Positions 50,446 through 59,433 of a stretch of DNA of 64,000 nucleotides are shown here, piece after piece. The notes beneath the pieces are model-generated. The model made no database searches and was not told the origin of the DNA. It saw only the letters and a list, made by a program, of their open reading frames with translations. The DNA is from Streptomyces noursei. GTDB taxonomy: Bacteria > Actinomycetota > Actinomycetes > Streptomycetales > Streptomycetaceae. Made by a program: the position numbers and the translations under genes. The stretch covers positions 124,001-188,000 of the forward strand of contig NZ_CP070326.1 in NCBI RefSeq assembly GCF_016917755.1, given 5' to 3'. How positions within the stretch are numbered: position 1 is the stretch's first letter; every line of letters starts with the position of its first letter.

Positions 50446-53220
50446 TCACGGTGTGCTCAGCGCGACGCAATCGCCCTGCGCCCGCTCCGCCCGCTCCAGC
50501 AGCTCGCGTCGCCCCGCGACGCCCAACTTGCGGTAGCACGACGTCAGGCGCTTCTCCACCGCACGGGTGCTCACGCCGAGTTCCTCGGCGATCTCCTGAT
50601 TGGTCAGGCCGCGACGCACCGACGAGACGACCTGGCGCTCACCACGGGTGAGCGGAGTCTCCTGACTGGGAGCGGCGGCTCCCAGGGCCGCACGGGCGCG
50701 TTCGGTCAACCAGGGTGCGCCGCAGGCGGTGGTGAGGTCAACGGCTTCGCGCAGAACCGTCTGCGCCTCCTTGCCGCCTTCCAACGTGCGGCCCAACTGG
50801 AGCAAGGTGCGGGACAGTTCGAGCGTGTTGGAGGAGGCGCGCAGGACCTCGGCGGACTCGCGCAGCGCGGGGACGCCCCCTCCGCCGGGCAGGAGGGCGT
50901 TCAGGCGCAGTGCGCGGCCCAGAGCGGCGGGCGCCGCCCACCGTCGCGCCCAGGCCAGTTCCTCGTCGGCCAGTGCCATGGCCGGCCGGGCCTCGCCCAG
51001 GCGGTGGTGGAGGACGATGGCGCGGGGCCGCCAGGGGAAGAGGACGGAGTTGCGCCAGCCGGCCGCTTCCAGCTGCCGGCCGCAGGCCAGGAGGGATTTG
51101 AGGGCGTCGGCATCGTGGCCACGGCGGGTGTCGAGCGAGGCCCCGAGCAGTTGCCGCATGACCGTCGTGGCGAGGTTGGCCGGCCAGCGCTTCCCGGAGT
51201 CCTTGAGGAGGCGTTCGATCAGCTGGACGTTGCCGGATTCCATGGCCACCGCGGCCCGGATGACCGCGGTCGGCTCGCGCCAGTCCGCGTCGGCCAGCGC
51301 GGCCGCCCGGTCGGCCAGTTCGTGGGCCTGGGTCAGGTACCCGCGGGCGAGCTGGAGCAGGGCGTTCTCGGCGTGCACCCCCGCGTGCGGCGGGTCGGTG
51401 TGCGACTCGCAGGACACGTTGATGCCTTCCACCGCGTCGGCGGCGTACAGGGCCAACACGACCAGCGGCAGTGCGGTGCGGGCACGCGCCGAGGTCACCG
51501 GCTCGCGTTCCAGGATCTGTTCGGCCAGGGCTGCGATGTCCGGTGCCGGCAGGGCGCTTGAGAGGACCCCCGCGTTGATCAGTACGGCCGCCAGTTCGCG
51601 GGCGCCGCTGCTCTCCAAGGGGGGTGTGGTGCCCAGTGAGCGCAGGCGTGCCACCGCGCCGGTCAGCTCCGCCGGGTTCTCGTGCCCGGCGTGCCACAGA
51701 CGCGCCTCCAGGCGCAGGGCGATCTCGCGGGGACTCCCCTGGTGCGGCGCCGTGGTCTCCAAGTCCTCGGAGACTTCGCGCAGCAGGTCCACCATGGAGG
51801 AGGTTGCCTCGCCGAGGAAGCTGGGCGGGACCAGCAAGGTGGCGACGGCCCGGTCGGTGGCCGACGACAGCAGGCGGACGGCCTGGCTGATGTGACGTTC
51901 GCAGGCGACGGGATCGATGCCGCGTTCGGCTTTGGCCAGGTCGATCAGCAGGCGTGCGCGTTCGCTGTCGCCCACGCTGCTCTCCAGCAGCGCGCGCCGC
52001 AGGTAGCGGGCGGCGGCGTCCGGCGCACCGCAGCGCAGTGCGGCTTCCGCGGCCGTCCGCAGGACCCCGCTGGCCCATGGGCGGTGGGTGGCGGTGACGG
52101 TCATCAGCAGCTCTGCGACATGTTCGGCCGGGCGGCCGGCCTGGTGGAGGATTTCGGCCGCCGCGTCCCGGGAGCGTTCGCATTCGGCGATGGTGAGGGT
52201 GGATTCGACGGCGTCGCCCACGACGCGGTGGAAGAAGCGCGGGGTGTCGTGGGGGGCGAGCAGGCCGAGCAGGCGCAGGGCCCGCAGGGCGCGCTGATAG
52301 CTGATGGTGTCCAGTCGCGCGTGGCGTTGGATGAGGTCGGGCTCGCCGTGGTCGCCGAACGCGGCGATGGCCGCGGCCACGTCGCGTACGGGGCCGGGCT
52401 GGGTGTGGAGGCAGCCGGCCAGCCGATCGCGGAGCTGGGCGGGACGCGAGGTGCGGGCCCGGTCGGCCTGGTCGGCGGTGGGCCGGTGGCCGTCGAGGGC
52501 CTGCTCGCGCAGGACGGACCGGAGGAAGAGCGGGTTGCCGGCGCAGGTGTCGTGGCAAGCCTGGGCGTAGCGTTCCTCGGCGGGTTCGCCCAGGTGGTGC
52601 CGGATCATGGCTCGGGTGCCGTCCAGCGAGAGCGGGGCGGGACGCAGGACCTCTCCGGCGTCGGCGAGGTCGCCGACGAGCGGGTGCTGGGCCCGCGGGT
52701 CGCCGTCCCGCAGGGTGCACACGAGGGCGAGGCGCATCCCGTGTGTGCGGCGGACCAGGTAGGCGAGCCAGCGCAGGGAGGGCAGGTCCACCCACTGCAG
52801 ATCGTCGATGAGGATGAGTACGGGGGTGGTTGCGCAGACGTCGGCCAGCAGCGACCGCAGGCCGTGCAGAACGGCTTCGGAGACGGGGGCGTCGTGGTCG
52901 CCGAGGGTCGGGAGGCCGCCGGCCGGGACCGCCTGGGCGGCACCGCCGGTGCCGTGGTCGCCGGGGGCGAAGGGGGCGTCGCCCAGGAGGGGGCCGAGGA
53001 GTTGATGGACGATACCGAAGGCGAAGTCCTGCTCCATGGGGGCGGCATTGGCCCGTAACACCCGTAAGTTGCCCGGCGGCGAGGCGCCGGCCTCCTGGAG
53101 GAGCGTGGACCGGCCGATGCCCAGGGGCCCGGTCAGGAGGAGTACGGAGGGTCTGCCCGCCTGCGCCTGACGCACTGCGGCGTCGATGCGCGCCAGTTCG
53201 GATTCCCGCTCGTACAGCAT
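50446..53220 (-). CDS. LAL-family LuxR regulator, third of three (NysRIII-like)
   Basis: 924 aa, ATG at 53218-53220, three bases after the stop of the preceding gene and with a GGAAAGGA ribosome site lying in that gene's end, so translation is coupled. N-terminal AAA-type ATPase region: Walker A reads GPLGIGRST, with Arg37 instead of Lys; Walker B is LILIDD. A long helical middle follows, and a C-terminal LuxR DNA-binding domain (LTRGERQVVSSVRRGLTNQ, then TRAVEKRLTSCYRKLGV). Length fits NysRIII (about 927 aa). Two TTA codons (53065-53067 and 53056-53058, residues 52 and 55) make it a probable target of bldA control. In nystatin and amphotericin clusters such proteins are pathway activators. 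Its direct targets are unknown. Confidence 0.93.
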   Translation of the reverse strand: MLYERESELARIDAAVRQAQAGRPSVLLLTGPLGIGRSTLLQEAGASPPGNLRVLRANAAPMEQDFAFGIVHQLLGPLLGDAPFAPGDHGTGGAAQAVPAGGLPTLGDHDAPVSEAVLHGLRSLLADVCATTPVLILIDDLQWVDLPSLRWLAYLVRRTHGMRLALVCTLRDGDPRAQHPLVGDLADAGEVLRPAPLSLDGTRAMIRHHLGEPAEERYAQACHDTCAGNPLFLRSVLREQALDGHRPTADQADRARTSRPAQLRDRLAGCLHTQPGPVRDVAAAIAAFGDHGEPDLIQRHARLDTISYQRALRALRLLGLLAPHDTPRFFHRVVGDAVESTLTIAECERSRDAAAEILHQAGRPAEHVAELLMTVTATHRPWASGVLRTAAEAALRCGAPDAAARYLRRALLESSVGDSERARLLIDLAKAERGIDPVACERHISQAVRLLSSATDRAVATLLVPPSFLGEATSSMVDLLREVSEDLETTAPHQGSPREIALRLEARLWHAGHENPAELTGAVARLRSLGTTPPLESSGARELAAVLINAGVLSSALPAPDIAALAEQILEREPVTSARARTALPLVVLALYAADAVEGINVSCESHTDPPHAGVHAENALLQLARGYLTQAHELADRAAALADADWREPTAVIRAAVAMESGNVQLIERLLKDSGKRWPANLATTVMRQLLGASLDTRRGHDADALKSLLACGRQLEAAGWRNSVLFPWRPRAIVLHHRLGEARPAMALADEELAWARRWAAPAALGRALRLNALLPGGGGVPALRESAEVLRASSNTLELSRTLLQLGRTLEGGKEAQTVLREAVDLTTACGAPWLTERARAALGAAAPSQETPLTRGERQVVSSVRRGLTNQEIAEELGVSTRAVEKRLTSCYRKLGVAGRRELLERAERAQGDCVALSTP

Positions 53221-53223
53221 CGG

Positions 53224-56115
53224 TCATGTCCTTTCCGTGGGCCTGCTCCGTGCGAGAAGTTCCTCGCGTGAGGTGATGCCCAGTTTTTTGTACGTACTGC
53301 TCAGCCGTAGTTCGACGGTGCGTCGGCTCACCGAGAGCTGCTCGGCTATCTCGCGGTTGCCCAGGCCGCGGCCGGCCAGTTCGGCGGTCTGCCGCTCGGC
53401 GGGTGTGAGGGCGGCCCACTCCTTGGAGGAGGTGAACTCGTTGGGGGTGGCGGTCTGTTCCAGCCGGGTGGCCAGCCACCGTGCGCGTTCGGCCAGGCGG
53501 CTGGAGGTGCGGGTGACGCGGTGGCCGGACAGTTCGGTCAGCAGCCGGGCCGCGATGGTGTGGTCGCCCTTGGTGGCCTCCTCGGTGGCGAGGTCGGCCA
53601 GGCCCCAGGCGTAGGCCAGTTGGTTGGGCCAGCGCGCGATGCCGGTCGATCCGCCGGAACCGGCGGCCGGTCCGGGGGCGTCGAGGGATCCGGCGCAGAG
53701 ATGGGCCAGGCCCACTGCGCTGGGGGCGCCCCAGCGGCGGGCGAGGGTGAGTTCCTCGTCGATCAGGCGCCGGGCCTGTTCCCGGTCGCCGAGCGTGATC
53801 AGGACTCTGGCGGCCAGCGAACGCCAGGGCAGCACGGCGGGGTTGACCCACTGCCTGCGCAGCAGCCAGCGTCCGCCCTCCTTGAACAGCTCGACGGCCT
53901 CGGCCCAGCGTCCTTCGTCGGCGGCCACCCGGGCGCGGGCGTGCAGGAGCAGGGGCCAGTGAACGCTGGATTCGGCGCCGGGCGGTATGGGGGCGCCGGT
54001 CAGGGCACGGGCCACGTCGTGTTGGTGGGTCTCCACGGCAATGATGCTGCGGATGGCCAGGAGGTACGGGGCGGCGAGGGGGTGCCAGGCAGCGGCGGGC
54101 AGTACCCGTTCGGCGGCGTCCGCGGCGTGTTCGGCGGCGTCCAGGCGGCCGCCGCGCAGGTGCAGTCCGGCGCTCAGGGCCAGGGCGCGGGCGAGCGCGG
54201 GACGGCGGTGGTGGCGGCCCAGTTCGGCGACGATGGCGTCGAGGTGCTCCTCGGCTTCGCCGGCGGCGTCGGTGAGCCACAGTGCTCTGGCGGCTTCCAG
54301 GCGGGGCATGACGGGTGCGGCGGGGCCTGCTTCCAGGGCACGGCGGGCCAGTTGCGCGGCCTGCTCGCGGTGCTGGCCGCGTGCGGTGAGCTGGGCGGCA
54401 CGGATGCCTGCCTGGGCGGGGGCGAGGGGGTGTTCGGGCAGGGCGGGGACGCCGTTGGTGGAGATGTCGGTGGCCTCGGGCCGGGACTGGGCGGCGTACC
54501 AGTACAGCGCGATCAGGTCGTCGCGTTCGCTGCCCTGGGCGCTGGCCAGGGCCTGGGTGGCGACGCGGCGGCCCCAGGAGTCGTCCCCGCGGGCCAGTCC
54601 CATGTCCAGTGCCTGTAACCGCACGTGGGACCAGAGCTCGCCCTCGCCCGGGCTGTTGACGACGGCGGCGAGCCGACGGTCGCTCGCCACGGGGGCGGAC
54701 GCGGCCTCGGCGCTGGCCAGGTCGAGGCTGATCTCTGCGCGCCGTACGGGGTGCTGGGGCTCGTCGAGGGCGCGGTTGAGGCAGGCGGCGGCCCGGGCGA
54801 ACTCGCTGCGGCGCACGGCGGTGCCGAAGCTGCCCCGCAGTGCGTGCACGCCCCAGGGCTCGCCGCCGGAGGGTGCATGGGGAAGGGAGCGGGTGATGTC
54901 GTCGCTGCGGCGCACGGCGGCGTCGAAGCCGCCTTGCAGCGCGTGGACCGCCCAGGACTCGCCGATGGGCGGTGCGTGGAGGAGGAGGCCGGCGATGTCC
55001 TCGTCGGGGGCGCCGGCCCGGTAGGCGAGGCGGGCGGCGCCGGCATACAGGCGGCCGCGTTCGGCGGCGGGCGTGTCCTCCAGGATGCGGGCCCGGACGA
55101 CGGGCAGGCGGATGCGTTCGCAGGCGCCGTCGGGGACGGTGAAGCCGGCCGTTTCCAGCGCCGAGCGCAGCCGGGTTTCGCGTACGCTGCGCAGCCCGGC
55201 CAGGTTGCAGATCAGGGTGAAGTCCAACAGGTCGCCGGCGACGGCCAGCGCGCGCAGCACGGCGGTGGACTCGTCGGTCAGCCCCCGCAGGGCGCGCCCC
55301 GCGCGGTCGCCGATGATGCCGGTGATCACGGTACGCAGCTGTGGGACGAGGGCGGCGGTGGGGCGGTGGCCGGCGTCGGCGAGGCAGTGCAGTGCCGCGT
55401 GCAGTACGGCGGGGTTGCCGTGGGCCGCCTGGACGGCCGCGGCGGCGAACGTCTCGTCGCAGGCGACGCCGAAGATCATTTCGGCGAGGGTGGCGACCGC
55501 GCGGGGGCTCAGTCCGCGGACGGTGAGGTGCCGGGTCAGCTGTGCGGAGGGGGCGGTGTCGGCCAGCCAGTCGGGGCCGTGCGGGTCCACGCCGGTGCGG
55601 CCGATGAGCAGCGCGAGCGGGAGTCCCGTGGACAGGCGACGCACCAGGGCCTGTAGCCAGTGCAGGGAGGCCGGGTCCAGCCACTGCGCGTCCTCGACGG
55701 TGACGAGTGTGGGTGTCCGGCGGACGGTGTGCAGGAGTTCGAGGAGGCCCGGCAGGCCGTCCGGCTCGTGGTGCTCGCGCAGCACCCTCAGCGGGCGTTC
55801 GGCCACCTCCCCCAACGGGGAGAGGAGTTGGATCACGGCTCCGTGTCGCAGGTCGCGTTCGGTCAGGGATCCGCTGGCGCGCAGGACGCGTACCGAGCGC
55901 TCCTCGGCGAGCCGGGCGGTCCAGCGCAGCAGGGCGTTGTGGCCGAAGCCGGGGCGGCCGGTCACCGAGACGACGGCCGGGCGGCCTTCGCCGAGGGAGG
56001 CCACCACGTCCTTCAACTGTGCTTGTTCCGCCTCGCGTTCGAGCAGGGGCAGGTCGGTGCGCCGACTCCCCGCCCAGACGATCCCCCCGTACTGTTCGCC
56101 GTTCAGTCCCGTCAC
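53224..56115 (-). CDS. LAL-family LuxR regulator, second of three (NysRII-like)
   Basis: 963 aa from GTG at 56113-56115, chosen because GGGAGG stands 6 nt before it. A longer start at GTG 56152-56154 (976 aa) overlaps the upstream gene by 14 nt but lacks a ribosome site. The ATPase region is degenerate: the Walker A equivalent is GRPGFGHN with His and Asn for Lys and Ser, and Walker B is VTVED. The C-terminal LuxR domain is intact (LTPAERQTAELAGRGLGNRE, then RRTVELRLSSTYKKLGI). One in-frame TTA codon is at 54616-54618. It is cotranscribed between the other two LAL genes, in the NysRI-RII-RIII order, and its size is near NysRII (about 953 aa). The loss of Walker A Lys suggests that ATP hydrolysis is not needed or is supplied by a partner. 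Confidence 0.92.
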   Translation of the reverse strand: MTGLNGEQYGGIVWAGSRRTDLPLLEREAEQAQLKDVVASLGEGRPAVVSVTGRPGFGHNALLRWTARLAEERSVRVLRASGSLTERDLRHGAVIQLLSPLGEVAERPLRVLREHHEPDGLPGLLELLHTVRRTPTLVTVEDAQWLDPASLHWLQALVRRLSTGLPLALLIGRTGVDPHGPDWLADTAPSAQLTRHLTVRGLSPRAVATLAEMIFGVACDETFAAAAVQAAHGNPAVLHAALHCLADAGHRPTAALVPQLRTVITGIIGDRAGRALRGLTDESTAVLRALAVAGDLLDFTLICNLAGLRSVRETRLRSALETAGFTVPDGACERIRLPVVRARILEDTPAAERGRLYAGAARLAYRAGAPDEDIAGLLLHAPPIGESWAVHALQGGFDAAVRRSDDITRSLPHAPSGGEPWGVHALRGSFGTAVRRSEFARAAACLNRALDEPQHPVRRAEISLDLASAEAASAPVASDRRLAAVVNSPGEGELWSHVRLQALDMGLARGDDSWGRRVATQALASAQGSERDDLIALYWYAAQSRPEATDISTNGVPALPEHPLAPAQAGIRAAQLTARGQHREQAAQLARRALEAGPAAPVMPRLEAARALWLTDAAGEAEEHLDAIVAELGRHHRRPALARALALSAGLHLRGGRLDAAEHAADAAERVLPAAAWHPLAAPYLLAIRSIIAVETHQHDVARALTGAPIPPGAESSVHWPLLLHARARVAADEGRWAEAVELFKEGGRWLLRRQWVNPAVLPWRSLAARVLITLGDREQARRLIDEELTLARRWGAPSAVGLAHLCAGSLDAPGPAAGSGGSTGIARWPNQLAYAWGLADLATEEATKGDHTIAARLLTELSGHRVTRTSSRLAERARWLATRLEQTATPNEFTSSKEWAALTPAERQTAELAGRGLGNREIAEQLSVSRRTVELRLSSTYKKLGITSREELLARSRPTERT

Positions 56116-56140
56116 CGACACCCTCCCGCTCGGCTCGCCC

Positions 56141-59035
56141 TCAATCCCGTCCACCCGGCCGCGGCGCCGATCGTGGAGCCCGTGCTTCGCGGACGCCCGA
56201 GGAGCGGAGGACCGCGGCGAGCTGGGCCCGCTCGGCGACGTCCAACTTGCGGTACACGCTGGTCAGATGCATCTCGACGGTGCGTACGCTGACGTACAGC
56301 GACTGGGCGATCGAGCGGTTCCCGGCTCCGCCGGCGGCGAGACTGGCGACCTTGCGTTCCATGCTGGTGAGCAGGTCGAGGGGCGAGGCGGTCATCTTCC
56401 GCATGCGGCCGCCTGCGGCCACCAGGGCCGCGCGGGCGTCCTGGCCCAGCGCGAGCGCGCCGCAGCGCTGGGCGAGGCCGGCCGCGGCGCGCAGGTGCTC
56501 ACGGGCGGCGCGTCGATCACCTTCCGTCAACAGCGCCCTGCCCAGGACGAGTTCGGCGCGGGCGTGTTCGACACGGGCCGGTGAGGCGGAGAGTTCGCGC
56601 ACCGCCTCGCCCAGCAGCTCCATACCGCCCTCGCCGGGGGTGGCCACGCCGCGGGCCAGGGCGGCCATGCCGAGGACGCGGGGGGTGCCCCACTGCTCCG
56701 CGAGCCGCGTGCCGTGCGCGGCGGGCTCCTGGGCCTCCTCGGGGCGGCCCAGTTCCGCGAGTACGCAGGCGGCCTCCGCCCACCAGGGCACGTATGCCGC
56801 ATGGCGCACCTCGGCTTCCTCCAGTGCCCTGCCGCACTCACGGAACAGCGCCAGTGCGCCCTCCGCGTCCCCCAAGGCGTGGCGGGCACGGCCGTGGGCC
56901 ATCAGATAGCGGTAGTAGGTCCACACGTACTGCTCGCGCCAGGCGGGCTCGGTGCCGGCCAGCAGCCGCTCGGCGGACGCGGCCTCGCCCCGGTCCACCA
57001 GTACGCTCGCCAGGGCCAGGCGCGGCAGGACCATGGCGTCGCCCCAGCGTTCCGCACCGCTGATCTGGACCGCCGTTCTGGCGTCCGCGAGCGCGTCCGG
57101 GAGTGCGCCCAGGCCGTGCTGGAGCATGGCGCGGGTGGACAGGGCCAGGGCGTAGGTCCACACGGCAGAGTTGTTCCGGCCGTGCCGCAGGACGCGGTCC
57201 AGTGCGTCCAGTGCCTCCTCGGCGCGGTCGGCGAGGCCGAGGACGAACGCCGAGTTGATCAGGGTCCAGCTCTCCAGGAGCAGTCGGGGGCTGGAGATGG
57301 CGCGCACGGCGCGCTGCACGGCGGGTTCGGGGGGCTGGCCGTCGAGCGCGGTCAGTACGGCCATGGCCGCCAGTTTCTGGCACTGGGCGGGGGTGTCACC
57401 CTCGGGCAAGGTCATCGCCGCGGCTCCCTTCTGGGTCGCGGCGAACGTGTTGCGGCCGTGCGTGCCGACGATCAGGAACACCGACTCGACGAGCGTGCGC
57501 AGTTCCTGGTCGGCCGGCAGGGGGTCCGGGCCGAGTTCGGCGTCGAGCGTGTCCAGGACGTCTTCCAGGAGGCCCAGGGCGACGCAACCCTCGCGCGCGG
57601 CCAGGCCGGTGGTGCCGAACTGCGCGGCGATCCGCGCCCGGGTGCGCACGTCGATGCTCGGTGCCAGCGCTTCGCGGAGCAGGCCGACGGCCTCGGGCGG
57701 GTCGGTCTCGGTCAGTGCCCTGGCCAATCGGACGCGGACCTCCACGCTGTCGGGGTCCACTTCCAGTACCCGGTACAGATAGCGGGCCGCGGTCTCCGGG
57801 GCGCCGCGCTCCTCGGCGCGGGCCGCGGCTTCCAGCAGGACACCGGGCATCCATGGTGCGGAGATCGACGGCAGCCGCAGGAGGTGCTCGGCGACCTCTT
57901 CGGCGGGCCGGCCGGCGTCGCTCAGGAGCAGCGCTGCCCGCGCACGCAGGCCCGCCAGCGCCTGGGTGTCCAGGGTCGCCAGCACCGCCGCTCGCACCGC
58001 GCCGTCCGCCAGGTGCCTGCCGCCGGGCACCAGCCCGGCCTCCCGCAGCACCGCCAGGGCGTCCTCGACGACGGCGGAGGGGACGGCGGCCAGGGGGCCG
58101 ACGTGGTCGGCGCCCCGCTCTCCGAGGACCGCCACCGCCCGCGCGACCTCGCCGACCCAGGGTGGCTGGCGGTCCAGGAGTTCGCGTGCCCAGATCGCCA
58201 GGACGCGTCCGCCGGTCTCGGCGATCCGGTCGGCGCCACCCACTCCCGGACCGGCGCCCTCGGCCCGCAGTTCGTGCAGCAGCCGGCCCAGGAGGCGGGG
58301 GTTGCCGCCGGTCGCGACCCGGGCGCGGGTGACGAAGACGGGTGCGGCGGGTACCGGGAAGAACGCCCTGACGACTGCGGCGACATCCGCCTCGGTCAGC
58401 GGCCGCAGGCGCAGCGTCGTGGTGCGGCAGTGGGCGGCCAGGTCCGCCAGGGCGTGGCGGACCTGGGCGCGGCGGGAGAGGACGGCCTCGGACTGCTGGG
58501 TGAGGACGATGAGCAGCGGCAGGCCGTCGGACCGGCGCAGCGCGAAGTCCAGCCAGCGCAGCGAGAGTTCGTCGCAGTGCTGCACGTCGTCCAGGGCCAG
58601 GACGAGCGGTCGGCGGCTCAGCGCGTGCGTCGCGAGGCGGTGCAGGTCGTGGAACGCGCGCTGGACGACGGGAGCGTGCGGTGGCTCGCCCGCCAGCGCA
58701 CCGGGGGCGAGTGCGGGGAGGGCGCGGCACATGGCCGCTTCCAGGGGGACACCTTGTGCGGCGGGACCGAGCAAGGTGCGTATCCCGCTGAAGGAGTCTC
58801 CCGCAGCGCCCTCTTCGCAGGTGCCCTGGAGAACCGTCGCGTGCCGACAGGCGTCTCCGGTGAGGAAGGCGCGCAGCAGGGCGGACTTGCCGATTCCGGC
58901 CGGGCCGGTCACGACCGCCGAGCATGCACGGCCGGAATACGCGTTGCGGGCGGAGCGATTGAGCTCTCTCACGACATCGGCTCGGCCGACCAAGGCGCTG
59001 CCTAAATCAGGATCTAAGCTCCGGCTCCGCACCAT
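56141..59035 (-). CDS. LAL-family LuxR regulator, first of three (NysRI-like)
   Basis: 964 aa, ATG at 59033-59035 with GAGGAG upstream. N-terminal ATPase: canonical Walker A GPAGIGKS (Lys50) and Walker B LALDD; a long helical region; C-terminal LuxR domain (LTSMERKVASLAAGGAGN, then VRTVEMHLTSVYRKLDV). Size fits NysRI (about 966 aa). It heads the three-gene LAL operon. Two TTA codons lie at the very start, residues 7 and 11 (59015-59017 and 59003-59005), so translation should depend on the bldA leucyl-tRNA before anything else in the operon is made. It is the only one of the three with an intact P-loop. Polyene LALs of this type activate the pathway; the ligand is unknown. Confidence 0.93.
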   Translation of the reverse strand: MVRSRSLDPDLGSALVGRADVVRELNRSARNAYSGRACSAVVTGPAGIGKSALLRAFLTGDACRHATVLQGTCEEGAAGDSFSGIRTLLGPAAQGVPLEAAMCRALPALAPGALAGEPPHAPVVQRAFHDLHRLATHALSRRPLVLALDDVQHCDELSLRWLDFALRRSDGLPLLIVLTQQSEAVLSRRAQVRHALADLAAHCRTTTLRLRPLTEADVAAVVRAFFPVPAAPVFVTRARVATGGNPRLLGRLLHELRAEGAGPGVGGADRIAETGGRVLAIWARELLDRQPPWVGEVARAVAVLGERGADHVGPLAAVPSAVVEDALAVLREAGLVPGGRHLADGAVRAAVLATLDTQALAGLRARAALLLSDAGRPAEEVAEHLLRLPSISAPWMPGVLLEAAARAEERGAPETAARYLYRVLEVDPDSVEVRVRLARALTETDPPEAVGLLREALAPSIDVRTRARIAAQFGTTGLAAREGCVALGLLEDVLDTLDAELGPDPLPADQELRTLVESVFLIVGTHGRNTFAATQKGAAAMTLPEGDTPAQCQKLAAMAVLTALDGQPPEPAVQRAVRAISSPRLLLESWTLINSAFVLGLADRAEEALDALDRVLRHGRNNSAVWTYALALSTRAMLQHGLGALPDALADARTAVQISGAERWGDAMVLPRLALASVLVDRGEAASAERLLAGTEPAWREQYVWTYYRYLMAHGRARHALGDAEGALALFRECGRALEEAEVRHAAYVPWWAEAACVLAELGRPEEAQEPAAHGTRLAEQWGTPRVLGMAALARGVATPGEGGMELLGEAVRELSASPARVEHARAELVLGRALLTEGDRRAAREHLRAAAGLAQRCGALALGQDARAALVAAGGRMRKMTASPLDLLTSMERKVASLAAGGAGNRSIAQSLYVSVRTVEMHLTSVYRKLDVAERAQLAAVLRSSGVREARAPRSAPRPGGRD

Positions 59036-59098
59036 AGGACTCCTCGCACCTCAGGAGACACAGCGGATGTGATTGGGCGTCACCACATCGATCTGTAA

Positions 59099-59116
59099 AT
59101 CACCCTAAAGAGTGAT
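59099..59116. repeat. Short inverted repeat before the LAL operon
   Basis: ATCAC and GTGAT arms separated by 8 bp, about 65-80 bp upstream of the NysRI-like ATG, in an AT-richer stretch than the surroundings. Candidate operator; weak. Confidence 0.35.
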
Positions 59117-59372
59117 GTCTCATGTGCGTCAGAGTACATGATCCACTGAATAGCGAGGGAGCAACACGCCCCGGCGCGCCAACTCCTTGCCTGTTGACAG
59201 GTGTTCAGTCGACCGCCGTGAACCCGGCTGCTTCACCCCCCGTCCTGCGCCGCCGGCCGCGACCCGAGTGGGTCCCGCGCCGGGCGGCAGTACCGGGCCG
59301 GAGCCCTTCCGCCACGGTCCGCGTCAGCGCACCGGCCCCTCCTCCTTCTGACGACCGCGCCGCGCCGAAGCG

Positions 59373-59421
59373 GTACGGGATACACCCGGGGGCACACCCC
59401 GCTCACCGAGGTATCCCGTAC
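59373..59421 (-). terminator. Inverted repeat downstream of gmd
   Basis: Perfect 11-bp arms GTACGGGATAC and GTATCCCGTAC with a 27-nt loop, beginning 12 bp past the gmd stop codon. Likely transcription terminator or mRNA end protector; it isolates gmd from the LAL operon. Confidence 0.65.
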
Positions 59422-59433
59422 GCTCCGGCCGGA

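Larger units (their letters stand above)
59036..59433 (-). promoter_or_regulatory. Upstream region of the LAL operon and gmd terminator
   Basis: A 398 bp gap without a credible gene. Close to the LAL gene it has an imperfect palindrome ATCAC-N8-GTGAT (59099-59116) and a further GTGAT copy at 59069-59073, which could be regulator sites. No convincing -35/-10 pair was found. The far end contains the gmd terminator (59373-59421). No PimM-like site was seen here. Confidence 0.5.
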
